Below, piece after piece: positions 9,481 to 17,091 of a DNA stretch of 64,000 nt; the stretch's first letter is position 1; every line of letters begins with the position of its first letter. The position numbers and the translations under genes are program-made. The notes under the pieces are model-generated. The model did no database searches and was not told where the DNA came from. It saw nothing but the letters and a program-made list of their open reading frames with translations. The DNA comes from MAG-121220-bin8 sp002700465 (GTDB lineage: Bacteria > Bacteroidota > Bacteroidia > Flavobacteriales > Flavobacteriaceae), in NCBI GenBank assembly GCA_943789295.1, contig CALSTO010000003.1, forward strand, positions 1 to 64,000, given 5' to 3'.

Positions 9481-11046
9481 TTATTTAGATCCTGTTCCGT
9501 CTCGATTTGGCTTTCTAATTGAAGGCCATCCTCTAGCTCTTCTCATTTCTCCAGTTCTAGGATTTTTTACTTTTTCAGGCATAACTCTTTGTTCTCTTGA
9601 AGCTTTATCATCATCCTCACTAGCTTTGTAAGCTAAAATAGCAGTTAAAATGACATTGTTTTTTAAATCGTCAAAGACAATTTTATCATGAGTATCAAGA
9701 TTAGTATGCCAAGTGTAGTTCCAGTATGCCCAGTCTAAAGCGCTTAAATTAAACGCTGGCACACCTGCCGCTACAAATGAAGCATGATCTGTCCCTCCAC
9801 CACCAGGATTTCCAGGGAATTCTGTTTCAATATGTTTTTTAACATCTTGAGGAACTTCGGAAAGCCAATCTGACAAATAATCGTATGAATTTAAAAAGCC
9901 TTGTCCGTTAATATTGACAACTCTACCTGTTCCGTTATCTTGATTAAAAACTGCTTGAGTATTTTCTATAATTTTTGGAAAATCTTCAACAAAAGCTCTT
10001 GAACCGTTTAATCCTTGTTCCTCGCTTCCCCAATGACCAACCATAATAGTTCTTTTAGGGTTTGGATAAATTTTCTTAAGTATTCTCATTGCTTCCATCA
10101 TTACAAGAGATCCTGTTCCATTGTCAGTTGTACCTTGACCTCCATCCCAAGAGTCAAAATGTGCAGAAAGAATTACATACTCTTCCGGTTTTTCAACTCC
10201 TTTTATTTGTGCAATTGTGTTAAAAGTAGGCATGTCTCCTAGATCTTTTGAAGTTGATATAATCTTAACCTTTGGAGTTGTACCATTTTCAACCATTCTA
10301 TACAGCATTGTATAATCTTCAAGGTTTAAATCTACATTAGGAATTTTTTCTGTTCTAGCACTAAAGATTTTATTTGCACCAAAAGCTTTTGACCAATAAC
10401 TTGAAATTAAACCAACTGCTCCTGCATCTTCAAAAGCTTGATTTATGTCTCTGTATCCGTATCCTGTTTTTCTGAAATTTGAAAACCATTTATCGGACAT
10501 TTTATCACGATCTTCTTTCATTTTTTCAAAAGATTCAGGCGTTGCATATTCTTCCCATTGGTAGTCAGGTCTTCCAGTAATTTGATTTTGACTAACTAAA
10601 ACAAATTTACCTTTTATAGTTTTCAACCACAGATCAAATTCAGCCTTGTCTTTAATTTCAGGAACTTTAACTACATCAGCTGTAATTCCCCTTTTTGAAG
10701 TTGATGGACTCCAAGCAAGCTGTCTTCCTGCAAGAGTTCTAATTCTTGGTTCTAGCATATCAATATGTGTAATTCCTCTTTCCCATCCTCTCCAAACACC
10801 CCATTGGTGTAGTCTGGCTGTCATTCCCCATGTTTCATATTTTGCTTTTGCCCAGTCGTGCGCATTTTTCATTTGTGGAGTACCCACTAATCTAGGGCCA
10901 ATTAAGTCAAAAAGTTCATGAGCCAAGAGTTCAAGTTGAGAGTTCTCAGTAGCTTCTTCAATTATTTTATCTACTGTTTCGGATTGATAGTAGGAATAAG
11001 AATTAATTGAAATTAAACATAATAATAGTATTAAAAAATTTTTCAT
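9481..11046 (-). CDS. Secreted M28-family zinc peptidase
   Basis: Exported aminopeptidase-type metallopeptidase, 521 aa, with an N-terminal signal peptide (residues 1 to about 19). Residues 90-260 resemble the PA-type insert of M28 enzymes. The catalytic region has VILSAHFDSWDGGQG, TTDNGTGS and the general-base segment GHWGSEEQGLNGS, with further ligands in QDNGTG and GTDHASF. The basic C-terminus (GEMRRARGWPSIRKPNRDG) is unusual and may be a short extension. It is convergent with the upstream DinB-like gene (2 bases apart). Confidence 0.88.
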   Translation of the reverse strand: MKNFLILLLCLISINSYSYYQSETVDKIIEEATENSQLELLAHELFDLIGPRLVGTPQMKNAHDWAKAKYETWGMTARLHQWGVWRGWERGITHIDMLEPRIRTLAGRQLAWSPSTSKRGITADVVKVPEIKDKAEFDLWLKTIKGKFVLVSQNQITGRPDYQWEEYATPESFEKMKEDRDKMSDKWFSNFRKTGYGYRDINQAFEDAGAVGLISSYWSKAFGANKIFSARTEKIPNVDLNLEDYTMLYRMVENGTTPKVKIISTSKDLGDMPTFNTIAQIKGVEKPEEYVILSAHFDSWDGGQGTTDNGTGSLVMMEAMRILKKIYPNPKRTIMVGHWGSEEQGLNGSRAFVEDFPKIIENTQAVFNQDNGTGRVVNINGQGFLNSYDYLSDWLSEVPQDVKKHIETEFPGNPGGGGTDHASFVAAGVPAFNLSALDWAYWNYTWHTNLDTHDKIVFDDLKNNVILTAILAYKASEDDDKASREQRVMPEKVKNPRTGEMRRARGWPSIRKPNRDGTGSK

Positions 11047-11090
11047 ATTGGAGCTTTTAAAGCTTAAATTTAGTAAAATAAAATTGTTGT

Positions 11091-11940
11091 ATGACTATTA
11101 AAAAAAATATTGTTCTTGAAAAAGAAGGAGCTAAACCTATTTTAATTGATTTTTTTTATAATTCTAATAATAAAATGCCCGTGATAATTTTTTGTCATGG
11201 ATATAAAGGCTACAAAGACTGGGGATGTTGGAATTTAGTTGCAAAAGAATTTGCGACAAATAATTTTTTTTTCATAAAGTTTAACTTCTCTCATAACGGG
11301 GGAACTGTCCAAAACCCAATAGATTTTCCAGATTTAAATGCTTTTGGAAATAATAATTTTACACATGAACTAAACGATATTGAAAGAGTTATTTCTTTTA
11401 TTTCTAGTTATCAAAATATTGCTGCAAACATTGATCTTAATAATATTTTTTTAATAGGTCACAGTAGGGGTGGTGGAATTTGCGCAATAAAAGCTTCTGA
11501 AAACAAAGCAAATCAAAGGGCTTATTTCATGGGCAGGTGTTAGCAATTTTAAAATTCGATTTAATGAAGAATCTAAGGAGTTTATAAAGTGGAAAGAATC
11601 TGGTGTAAAGTATGTTGAAAATAAAAGAACTAAACAGCAAATGCCTCATTTTTATCAATTTTATCTTGATTTTAAAAAAAACGAAGATCGCTACAATATA
11701 AAAACAGCTGTTGAAAATCTTAAAATACCATTTTTAGTAATACATGGTGATAATGACAATTCTGTACTCCCGCATGAGGGGAACAACTTACACTCTTGGA
11801 ACAAAAACAGTAAGTTTATTGTTATCAAAAACGGAAATCATACTTTTTCTTCAAAACATCCATGGGAATCGAAAAAACTTCCAAAAGAATTAAAAGTGGT
11901 AACTGATGCCTCAATACGTTTTATAAAAAGCTGTGTTTAG
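11091..11940 (+). pseudogene. Alpha/beta hydrolase (dienelactone/prolyl oligopeptidase type), one frameshift
   Basis: Reads as a hydrolase of about 282 aa: HG motif FCHGYKGYKDWGCWNLVAKE, nucleophile elbow GHSRGGG (near residue 125), then KGLISWAGVSNFKIRFNEES, and catalytic acid/histidine candidates in HGDNDNSVLP and NGNHTFSS. The frame is lost near 11512-11523 at AAATCAAAGGG; the first frame stops at 11543 and the second frame carries on without stops to 11940. One indel at a homopolymer is the only defect, so the gene may be intact in the organism. Its stop overlaps that of the convergent next gene. Confidence 0.75.
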
Positions 11941-12803
11941 ATTTTCAAGGAAGACATATACTGAAAATTGTCTTTAGCCGACTCCAACTGAGATGTCCCC
12001 GTGTAAGCTTCTTGCTCAACAATTAAATTTTGAAGACCTTTTTGTTTCCCATAAGCTAATATTTTAGCAAAATCGATTGAACCTCTTCCAAGAGTGCAGG
12101 ACTCATACTTGTTTCCCGGTAAAGAGATGTAATCTTTAACATGGCAATAGGTAAATCTGCCTGGATGTCTTTCAAACCATTCTATTGGATCTTGTCCAGC
12201 AGCAACTACCCAATAAATGTCCATTTCAAAATCAACTAAATCTTTATTTGTGTTGTTCATTAACACATCTTGAAGAAAAACACCATCTATTTCTTGAAAT
12301 GAATAAGCGTGATTGTGATAAGCGAATTTAATTCCGTGATCCTTTGCTATTTGACCACACTTATCAAATCTTTCAGCAAGAGACCTAAATCCTTCAACAG
12401 AAATATCCTCTCCAGCCCATGGACAAATCAAGTATTCTACTCCTATTTCAGAAGCTTGAGCGCATTTTAACTTAAAACTAGAAAAATCGTCTGTGTCTGC
12501 ACAATGGCTGGAAAGCATTGTAAGTCCTAAACTGTCTAAATAATCTTTAAACTCTAAATTACTCATTCCCCAAAAAAGACCAAGATCTCCCTCATAGCCT
12601 TCAATAAACTTGTAGCCATATGATGCTACTTTAGCTAAGGTTTCTTTAGGATCTTTAACCATTTCATCTCTTAATGAATATAATTGTATGCCGATTTTAT
12701 GAGTTTCTTTGGCAGGGTTTACAGTACAGGAGCTGATTGACATAGGGGCTAATATAGTTGTGGTTAATAATGAACTTTTTAAAACAAACTCTCTTCTTTT
12801 CAT
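11937..12803 (-). CDS. Exported sugar phosphate isomerase/epimerase-like TIM-barrel protein
   Basis: 288 aa protein of the xylose isomerase-like TIM-barrel family. The N-terminus combines a twin-arginine-type motif (KRREFVLKSS) with a cysteine suited to lipidation (ISSC, about residue 26). Barrel features include GIQLYSLRDEM, a metal-ligand pattern with YHNHAYSF and DIYWVVAAGQDP, and CHVKDY. Such proteins often sit with Gfo/Idh/MocA oxidoreductases in sugar catabolism, but the nearest one here is at 30.7 kb. Confidence 0.8.
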   Translation of the reverse strand: MKRREFVLKSSLLTTTILAPMSISSCTVNPAKETHKIGIQLYSLRDEMVKDPKETLAKVASYGYKFIEGYEGDLGLFWGMSNLEFKDYLDSLGLTMLSSHCADTDDFSSFKLKCAQASEIGVEYLICPWAGEDISVEGFRSLAERFDKCGQIAKDHGIKFAYHNHAYSFQEIDGVFLQDVLMNNTNKDLVDFEMDIYWVVAAGQDPIEWFERHPGRFTYCHVKDYISLPGNKYESCTLGRGSIDFAKILAYGKQKGLQNLIVEQEAYTGTSQLESAKDNFQYMSSLKI

Positions 12804-12907
12804 GCGTTTAGTTGTTAAGTAATTAGAGTTTTAAATTAAGTAAAATGATTGATTAAGTGAAATTACTGTCTAAGGAATTTAGTAACTTGTTATAAAAAAG
12901 AAAAATT

Positions 12908-13477
12908 ATGAAAAAACTATTACTATTATTTACGTTTTTAATCATGGTCTCGTGTAATAACACAGCTGTGCAAAAAATAACTGACTCAATGACTCCGGAT
13001 GCAGAGATTGTTGAAGTTGAAGTTAACAACCCTGCTGGATACTTGTCAACAGCCGATGGTAAAGTTAATGCCTTTGATGGAAATCCTGAAAATTTAGATA
13101 TTTGGGACACCTATATAGAAGCTCACAATAACCGAGATTTAGATGTTATTCGTGAAATGAATGCAGATTCAACAGATCAGATGGGTGCTTTTAAAATTTA
13201 CGATCCTATGGGTGGTGTTGTAAATGGCGTAGATGACCATATTGAGCGATTAGCCGGATGGTTTGAGGCTGAAAACCCAAAATGGGATACATTCTTTTCT
13301 TACACTATGAAGGTTGAAGGTCAAGTTGGAGAATGGGTGATTTCTGGGCATGGTATGACAACAACTGTTGATGGAGTAGAACAGAACAGATATGATTTAA
13401 TTGATGCTTATATTGAAGACGGCAAAATAGGTGCTTTTTGGATTTATACTAGAGCCTCTGTTCCTTCTTCTGAATAA
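12908..13477 (+). CDS. NTF2/SnoaL-like lipoprotein
   Basis: 189 aa lipoprotein: signal peptide and lipobox MVSC (Cys16), a linker, then an NTF2-like fold suggested by WDTYIEAHNNRDLDVIREMNADS, VNGVDDHIERLAGWF and WVISGHGMTTTVDG. Function unknown; such domains bind small ligands or are degenerate isomerases. It resembles the lipoprotein at 25533-26018 in plan. It is followed by a strong terminator. Confidence 0.7.
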   Translation: MKKLLLLFTFLIMVSCNNTAVQKITDSMTPDAEIVEVEVNNPAGYLSTADGKVNAFDGNPENLDIWDTYIEAHNNRDLDVIREMNADSTDQMGAFKIYDPMGGVVNGVDDHIERLAGWFEAENPKWDTFFSYTMKVEGQVGEWVISGHGMTTTVDGVEQNRYDLIDAYIEDGKIGAFWIYTRASVPSSE

Positions 13478-13500
13478 ATTTTAAATACTTTTTTAAATTA

Positions 13501-13531
13501 AAAAAGCCCTGATTTTAAAATCAGGGCTTTT
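13501..13531. terminator. Bidirectional rho-independent terminator
   Basis: A near-perfect inverted repeat, AAAAGCCCTGATTTTAAAATCAGGGCTTTT, here given as stem AAAAGCCCTGA and its complement, flanked by A and T runs so that it works on both strands. It serves the lipoprotein gene ending at 13477 and the minus-strand gene to its right. Confidence 0.9.
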
Positions 13532-13655
13532 GATTTTATAATAATATTTAATATTAACTAGACTTAAAAGGTAAATAAGGGCTTTTAATCCAGTTAAATA
13601 ATGTAGTTTAAAACTCCCAAGAAAGAAATGATAGAAAGCTAAAGCTACATAAAGT

Positions 13656-14333
13656 TTAGCAAGAATAATTACTACTTGAACAAATTCCCAAGCCAACTGC
13701 TAATGCTCCTTCTAAATTATATCCTGAAGCTTCAGATCCTGTAACATCCCAAGTAAAGAAGTCAGCAATAAATCCTCCAACAAATTCTAATCCTAACATG
13801 CCCATAAAAGCAGCCATTGCATCAACAGGAAGTGCATAAGAATATGCAAAACTATCGTAAAGATCAGCTCCCATTGTCATCCCGTCAGCATCCTAAGCAC
13901 CCATCCTACAGTTGAGCAAATTGCTCCAAATAAAGCCACTAAAGCAGTAATATGTCCAAGCAGCTTTAATGTTTGCAACAATAAAATCTTTAAAGAAGAA
14001 ATCCACCATAGAGCTTTTTGAAGCAGCCAAAGAATCTCCTGCAGATCTTACAACTTGAGCAATTGGAAATGCAGCATAAATTAGAATTAATGTGCAAAGT
14101 CCAGCAGCTACTTTTCCTATCCCATCTGCTCCGTTAACTGCATCCATTCCTCCGTTGACAACTGACATCACCATTCCTACAAGAACTACTAAAGCTCCGA
14201 CTTTGAATATTTTTCCTGTCCAGTCACTAACTGACCCTTCGGAATTATCCATCATCTCATTAAAGCAATTCTTTGGAAGTTTTTGATTTAACATCTGAGG
14301 TAAATCAAGAATTTGATTAATAATTTTTTCCAT
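13656..14333 (-). pseudogene. Unknown membrane protein, several frameshifts
   Basis: From ATG 14333 (MEKIINQILDLPQ) the frame runs through a hydrophobic stretch (FKVGALVVLVGMVMSVVNGG, then LCTLILIYAAFPIAQVV) to FIVANIKAA. A shift near 13960 moves it to GHITALVALFGAICSTVGWV. Another near 13880 moves it to MTMGADLYDSFAYSYALPVDA and a last helix ending GICSSSNYSC at 13656. Together this gives about 225 aa with four or so membrane segments. I do not recognise the family. It lies directly upstream of the tRNA that marks the island edge. Confidence 0.5.
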
Positions 14334-14506
14334 AATATTTTTTTTTGTTATGTATGTAAAGTACAATAATTTTGTTAATTAACTGAAAATATGACAAATA
14401 ACTTGTTAAATTATTGTCAACTTTATAATTTTTTTGTTAAAATTTTAAACTTATTTTAATGACAAAAAAAACGAATTTGACCTGTGATAAAAAACTTAAT
14501 TATTAG

Positions 14507-14514
14507 TAAGTTTG
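14507..14514 (+). promoter_or_regulatory. -7 box for the tRNA gene
   Basis: TAAGTTTG fits the Bacteroidota -7 consensus TAnnTTTG and lies 26 bases upstream of the mature tRNA 5' end. A TTG candidate for the -33 box is present at 14477 but the spacing is longer than usual. Confidence 0.5.
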
Positions 14515-14540
14515 CCATTCATTATTATAATAATGAATTA

Positions 14541-14614
14541 GGTCCTATAGCTCAGTTGGTTAGAGTAGCTGACTCATAATCAGTTGGTCCCTGGTTCGAG
14601 CCCAGGTGGGACCA
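14541..14614 (+). tRNA. tRNA with CAT anticodon (Met or lysidine-type Ile2)
   Basis: 74-nt cloverleaf: acceptor GGTCCTA pairs with TGGGACC, the anticodon stem GCTGA/TCAGT encloses loop CTCATAA with anticodon CAT, and the T arm is CCTGG/CCAGG with TTCGAGC. CCA is not encoded. Acceptor pairs C4-G69 and C5-G68 and the overall likeness to ileX-type tRNAs suggest tRNA-Ile2, whose C34 becomes lysidine, but elongator Met cannot be excluded by eye. The 3' end is the attachment site of the island that follows. Confidence 0.93.
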
Positions 14615-14626
14615 CCCTTAAAACCC
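14603..14626 (+). repeat. attL: 24-bp direct repeat in the tRNA 3' end
   Basis: Begins CAGGTGGGACCA, which is the last 12 bases of the tRNA, and runs 12 bases further to the left arm of the terminator (CCCTTAAAACCC). The identical copy is at 25445-25468. Identity ends abruptly on both sides. Confidence 0.8.
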
Positions 14627-14644
14627 TTCGATAAGAGGGGTTTT
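14620..14644 (+). terminator. tRNA terminator, imperfect stem
   Basis: AAAACCC pairs with GGGTTTT around an AT-rich loop and is followed by a T run. The version at the right island end (25462-25486) has a longer, perfect stem. This suggests that the right copy is the original chromosomal terminator and the left copy came in with the island. Confidence 0.7.
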
Positions 14645-14650
14645 TTGTTT

Positions 14651-14827
14651 ACTCTAACTAGCTAGAATTCCTCAGAAATAACTTACTATAATATACGAAT
14701 TTTTACCCTGTTCTCGGCACTATTTCGGCACTTTTTAAGGTGACTCTGACTAGATTTCTTTCGGAATCCTTTAAATGCCAGTTCTCTCTTCGCTTACTCT
14801 TTTGCAACTGACATTCAACTGAACTAA
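14651..14827. other. Left end of the island, non-coding, with CGGCACT repeats
   Basis: No gene is visible. Two directly repeated CGGCACT heptamers at 14715-14721 and 14726-14732 (spacing 11, one helical turn) lie about 100 bases from attL, where arm-type integrase sites would be expected. The assignment is inferred from position only. Confidence 0.35.
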
Positions 14828-15644
14828 CTATTTTATGTCTAAATCATTTATTAGATAACCTGTTTTCTCCATGTATTTAAATTGATATCCACCTGTTGAA
14901 TTTCTTTTACCATTAAGAACCTGACTTAAGTGACTTTTATTTACTTTTAACATCCTTGAGCATTCGGCTTGACTTATAAATATTCCAATACATTTTCCGT
15001 TTTCATATGCAAAGAATGGAGGTTTTTTATAATTCAAAACATACTCAATTCTATTTTTTTCATAGTGTTCTCTTTGATTTCTAGCAGTTAGTTCCCTTCT
15101 TTTTTTACCCTCTTTTGTACTTGGGTCAAACTTCCTTTTCATTATTGAAGAATGCTCTTTCGCTTGATTAGGGTTGATTGAATGTGCTATTAAAGATGCT
15201 TTACTTTGCTTTTTTTCTGTTTTTATCATCCTCAAAATATTTTATTCTTCTTTCTTTGTTCTTTGAGATAGATTCAGAGCTATGCTTATAATCTTTTGTG
15301 CCACCACCACCAGATGTCATGTTATATCCATCATCTAATGAGTTATATTTCTCGATGAAATATCTTTCCCTTTCAAATCTTTTTGACTTGTCTATTAAAT
15401 TCTTTTCTAAAATTGTCCAATGAAAATTATCCATGTTTTTAGAATTTATTTTGAGTTCAAAATCTGTCCCCTTTTTTCTTAAGTGACTTTTTATTCTTTG
15501 AATAAAAGGGGTGGAAGTTTCTCCTACATATTTTTTCCCATCATTATCAATTGCTAAGTATATAATATTTTCACAATATCTGAAATCATTACTAACAACT
15601 TTGTTGTTGTATAGTATATCAGATGTTTTATATGTTTTTTCCAT
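14828..15644 (-). pseudogene. GIY-YIG homing endonuclease with NUMOD-type DNA-binding tail, split by a frameshift
   Basis: Two overlapping minus-strand frames. The first (15201-15644, 147 aa) carries the GIY-YIG nuclease core: NIIYLAIDNDGKKYVGETS, a basic QRIKSHLRKKG, the glutamate-bearing FERERYFIEKYNS and YNMTSGGGG. The second (14828-15235, 135 aa) is lysine-rich and ends in a NUMOD1/IENR-like repeat (CIGIFISQAECSRMLKVNKS, then GGYQFKY). Phage and intron homing enzymes carry these modules on one chain. The junction lies in an A-rich run (AAAACAGAAAAAAAGC on the minus strand), so one protein of about 270 aa broken by an indel is the simplest reading. Two separate overlapping genes remain possible. 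Confidence 0.7.
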
Positions 15645-15850
15645 ATCAAAAAGTTAAGAATTATTAACAAAGAGACAAAGTTATTAACGTAAATAAAAGA
15701 TTAATCTACTGATATACAGTGATTTATGATTATTTAAATATACTTTTCGAATATTCAATCTAAAACAGAAATAAACACTCTAGTTAATTTATTATATGAG
15801 AAATTACATTAATCATATTCCTAATGTCAATAGTACATTGAAACCAATTT

Positions 15851-16026
15851 GTAGGGGGCGTAAGTGGGTAAGCGCAACCATGTTTAACACAAGAGTGTAT
15901 GTTTAGGTTAGCTACATTGGAGTGCAGGTTGTAATTCCTGTTTGCGAGAGCAAGGTGTCAAGGGCGGCTGAGGAACTCAGGAGCAAATACATAAGACATT
16001 AATTCTAGAAAGGGGTAAAACCCTTT
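15851..16026 (+). ncRNA. Probable structured RNA upstream of the endonuclease
   Basis: This stretch of the 578-base gap 15645-16222 is G-rich for the region and folds by eye into successive helices. GTAG 15851-15854 pairs with CTAC 15912-15915 and encloses AACC/GGTT (15876-15879, 15906-15909) and ACAC-AAGA-GTGT (15887-15898). Then come CAGG/CCTG (15925-15940), TTGC-GAGA-GCAA with a GNRA loop (15942-15953), CTGAG-GAA-CTCAG (15968-15980) and AAAGGG/CCCTTT (16009-16026). A 36-codon ORF (15796-15906) overlaps it but is not convincing. I do not recognise the family; a group I or II intron remnant is possible, but no domain V or P7-like core was found. Confidence 0.45.
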
Positions 16027-16085
16027 TATAGGAGAGGTGTATCTAAGCAGCATCAGAATCTAGGAGCAATACAATATATAACACA

Positions 16086-16137
16086 GTGTAACATATGTAA
16101 TACACTATGTATTAAGTGTAACACACAACGTAACACT
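16086..16137. repeat. Iterated GTAAYAY motifs
   Basis: Four close copies of GTAACA or GTAATA (from 16088, 16097, 16118 and 16130) lie in an AT-rich tract between the structured RNA and the cysteine-rich ORF. They could be protein-binding iterons or chance. The rest of 16027-16222 holds nothing I can name. Confidence 0.3.
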
Positions 16138-16222
16138 ACACCATGCAACCCTTAAAAAAATAAATTCATCTGACAACTTGTTGTCGGATTTAAAGCATTC
16201 CGAATTTTATTATATTTAGATT

Positions 16223-16288
16223 ATGGATTGTAATTGTAAAAATTGTAATTGTAATAACTCATGTTCTTGCAACTGCTGTGATTGTTAA
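16223..16288 (+). CDS. Cysteine-rich micropeptide (21 aa, 9 Cys)
   Basis: A complete ATG-to-TAA ORF of 21 codons. Cysteines are at positions 3, 5, 8, 10, 14, 16, 18, 19 and 21, separated mostly by Asn, Ser, Lys and Asp, in CxC and CC spacing like metallothioneins. The stop codon directly abuts the GTG start of the next gene, so the two are probably translated together. I know no named family with this sequence. Metal or cluster binding is inferred from composition only. Confidence 0.45.
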   Translation: MDCNCKNCNCNNSCSCNCCDC

Positions 16289-16759
16289 GTGAAAAAGTTT
16301 TTATTCATTTTATTGTTTATACCTGTTATCTCATTTAGTCAGGTAACATATAAAGACGTCATGTCTATTAGTACAAAGAATACGTTTCTAAAAGTTATGT
16401 TAGATAACAAATATTCTCAAATGGAATCATATTCTGCAGAACTTGTATTTGGTTTAATTCCCACTGAAGATGGTAAATCAACTTCATTTGCCTATTATTA
16501 TCCTGATAACAGATTTGAATTTCAATTTACAAGAACTGGAATAAGAAATAAAGGTGAACCAAATGAAGAAGAAGTTGTAATCGATAATCCTTATGATACT
16601 ATCTATGATATAATTAATAGAAAATGTAAGTTAATTTCAATTAGGGAAATAGAAGGTAAAAATTATGCTTGTTACGATTGTAATAAAGCTAAATTTGATG
16701 GCTTAATTGGACTTACCACATTTGGCAAATCAGGATTTATTACTGCTTTTTCAGAATAG
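16289..16759 (+). CDS. Secreted protein of unknown function
   Basis: 156 aa with a clear signal peptide (MKKFLFILLFIPVISFSQ) and a GTG start placed immediately after the stop of the cysteine-rich micropeptide. The mature part is probably beta-rich, with late cysteines in NRKCKLIS and YACYDCNKAKFDG. No family is recognised. The cysteine-rich neighbour suggests a shared role, but that is only inference from position. Confidence 0.6.
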   Translation: MKKFLFILLFIPVISFSQVTYKDVMSISTKNTFLKVMLDNKYSQMESYSAELVFGLIPTEDGKSTSFAYYYPDNRFEFQFTRTGIRNKGEPNEEEVVIDNPYDTIYDIINRKCKLISIREIEGKNYACYDCNKAKFDGLIGLTTFGKSGFITAFSE

Positions 16760-16814
16760 ATAACTAAGGATGCACTAGATAATTTATCGGCATAAAAATT
16801 GTTTTCTATAATAT

Positions 16815-16922
16815 GTGAGAACAATTCTTTTCTTGGCGCTTCTATTTATTTCATGTGATACTGATAACTGTGACCTTTCAGAATATCCGAGTTCTCCATT
16901 AAGTGAGCCGTACGGAGTATAA
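16815..16922 (+). CDS. Possible small lipoprotein (35 aa)
   Basis: GTG-initiated ORF with a hydrophobic N-terminus and lipobox-like LFISC at residues 10-14, then an acidic and proline-rich tail (DTDNCDLSEYPSSP). It is very short and the start is not ATG, so it may be a remnant of a lipoprotein gene. The rest of the gap 16760-17091 shows nothing else. Confidence 0.35.
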   Translation: MRTILFLALLFISCDTDNCDLSEYPSSPLSEPYGV

Positions 16923-17091
16923 TGCCCTTTGTTACTAAATTGAACTATTATTTTAGTTGAAATGATTTTTTTGATTGATGATTATAAATGTTCTTTTAGT
17001 TTGTTAAATGTTCTTAATTAATAATGTTTTTTAGAAAATCAGAAATTTTATACAAATTTAAATGTATAATTACTTTATAAAACATATTATT

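Noticed and set aside
13493..13696. Minus-strand hydrophobic ORF continuing the membrane protein
   Set aside because: It runs through the strong bidirectional terminator at 13501-13531 and ends with terminator-coded residues, so it is probably not coding.
15796..15906. 36-codon ORF overlapping the structured RNA
   Set aside because: Composition and the overlap with several perfect helices argue for RNA rather than protein; no signal, domain or neighbouring frame supports coding.
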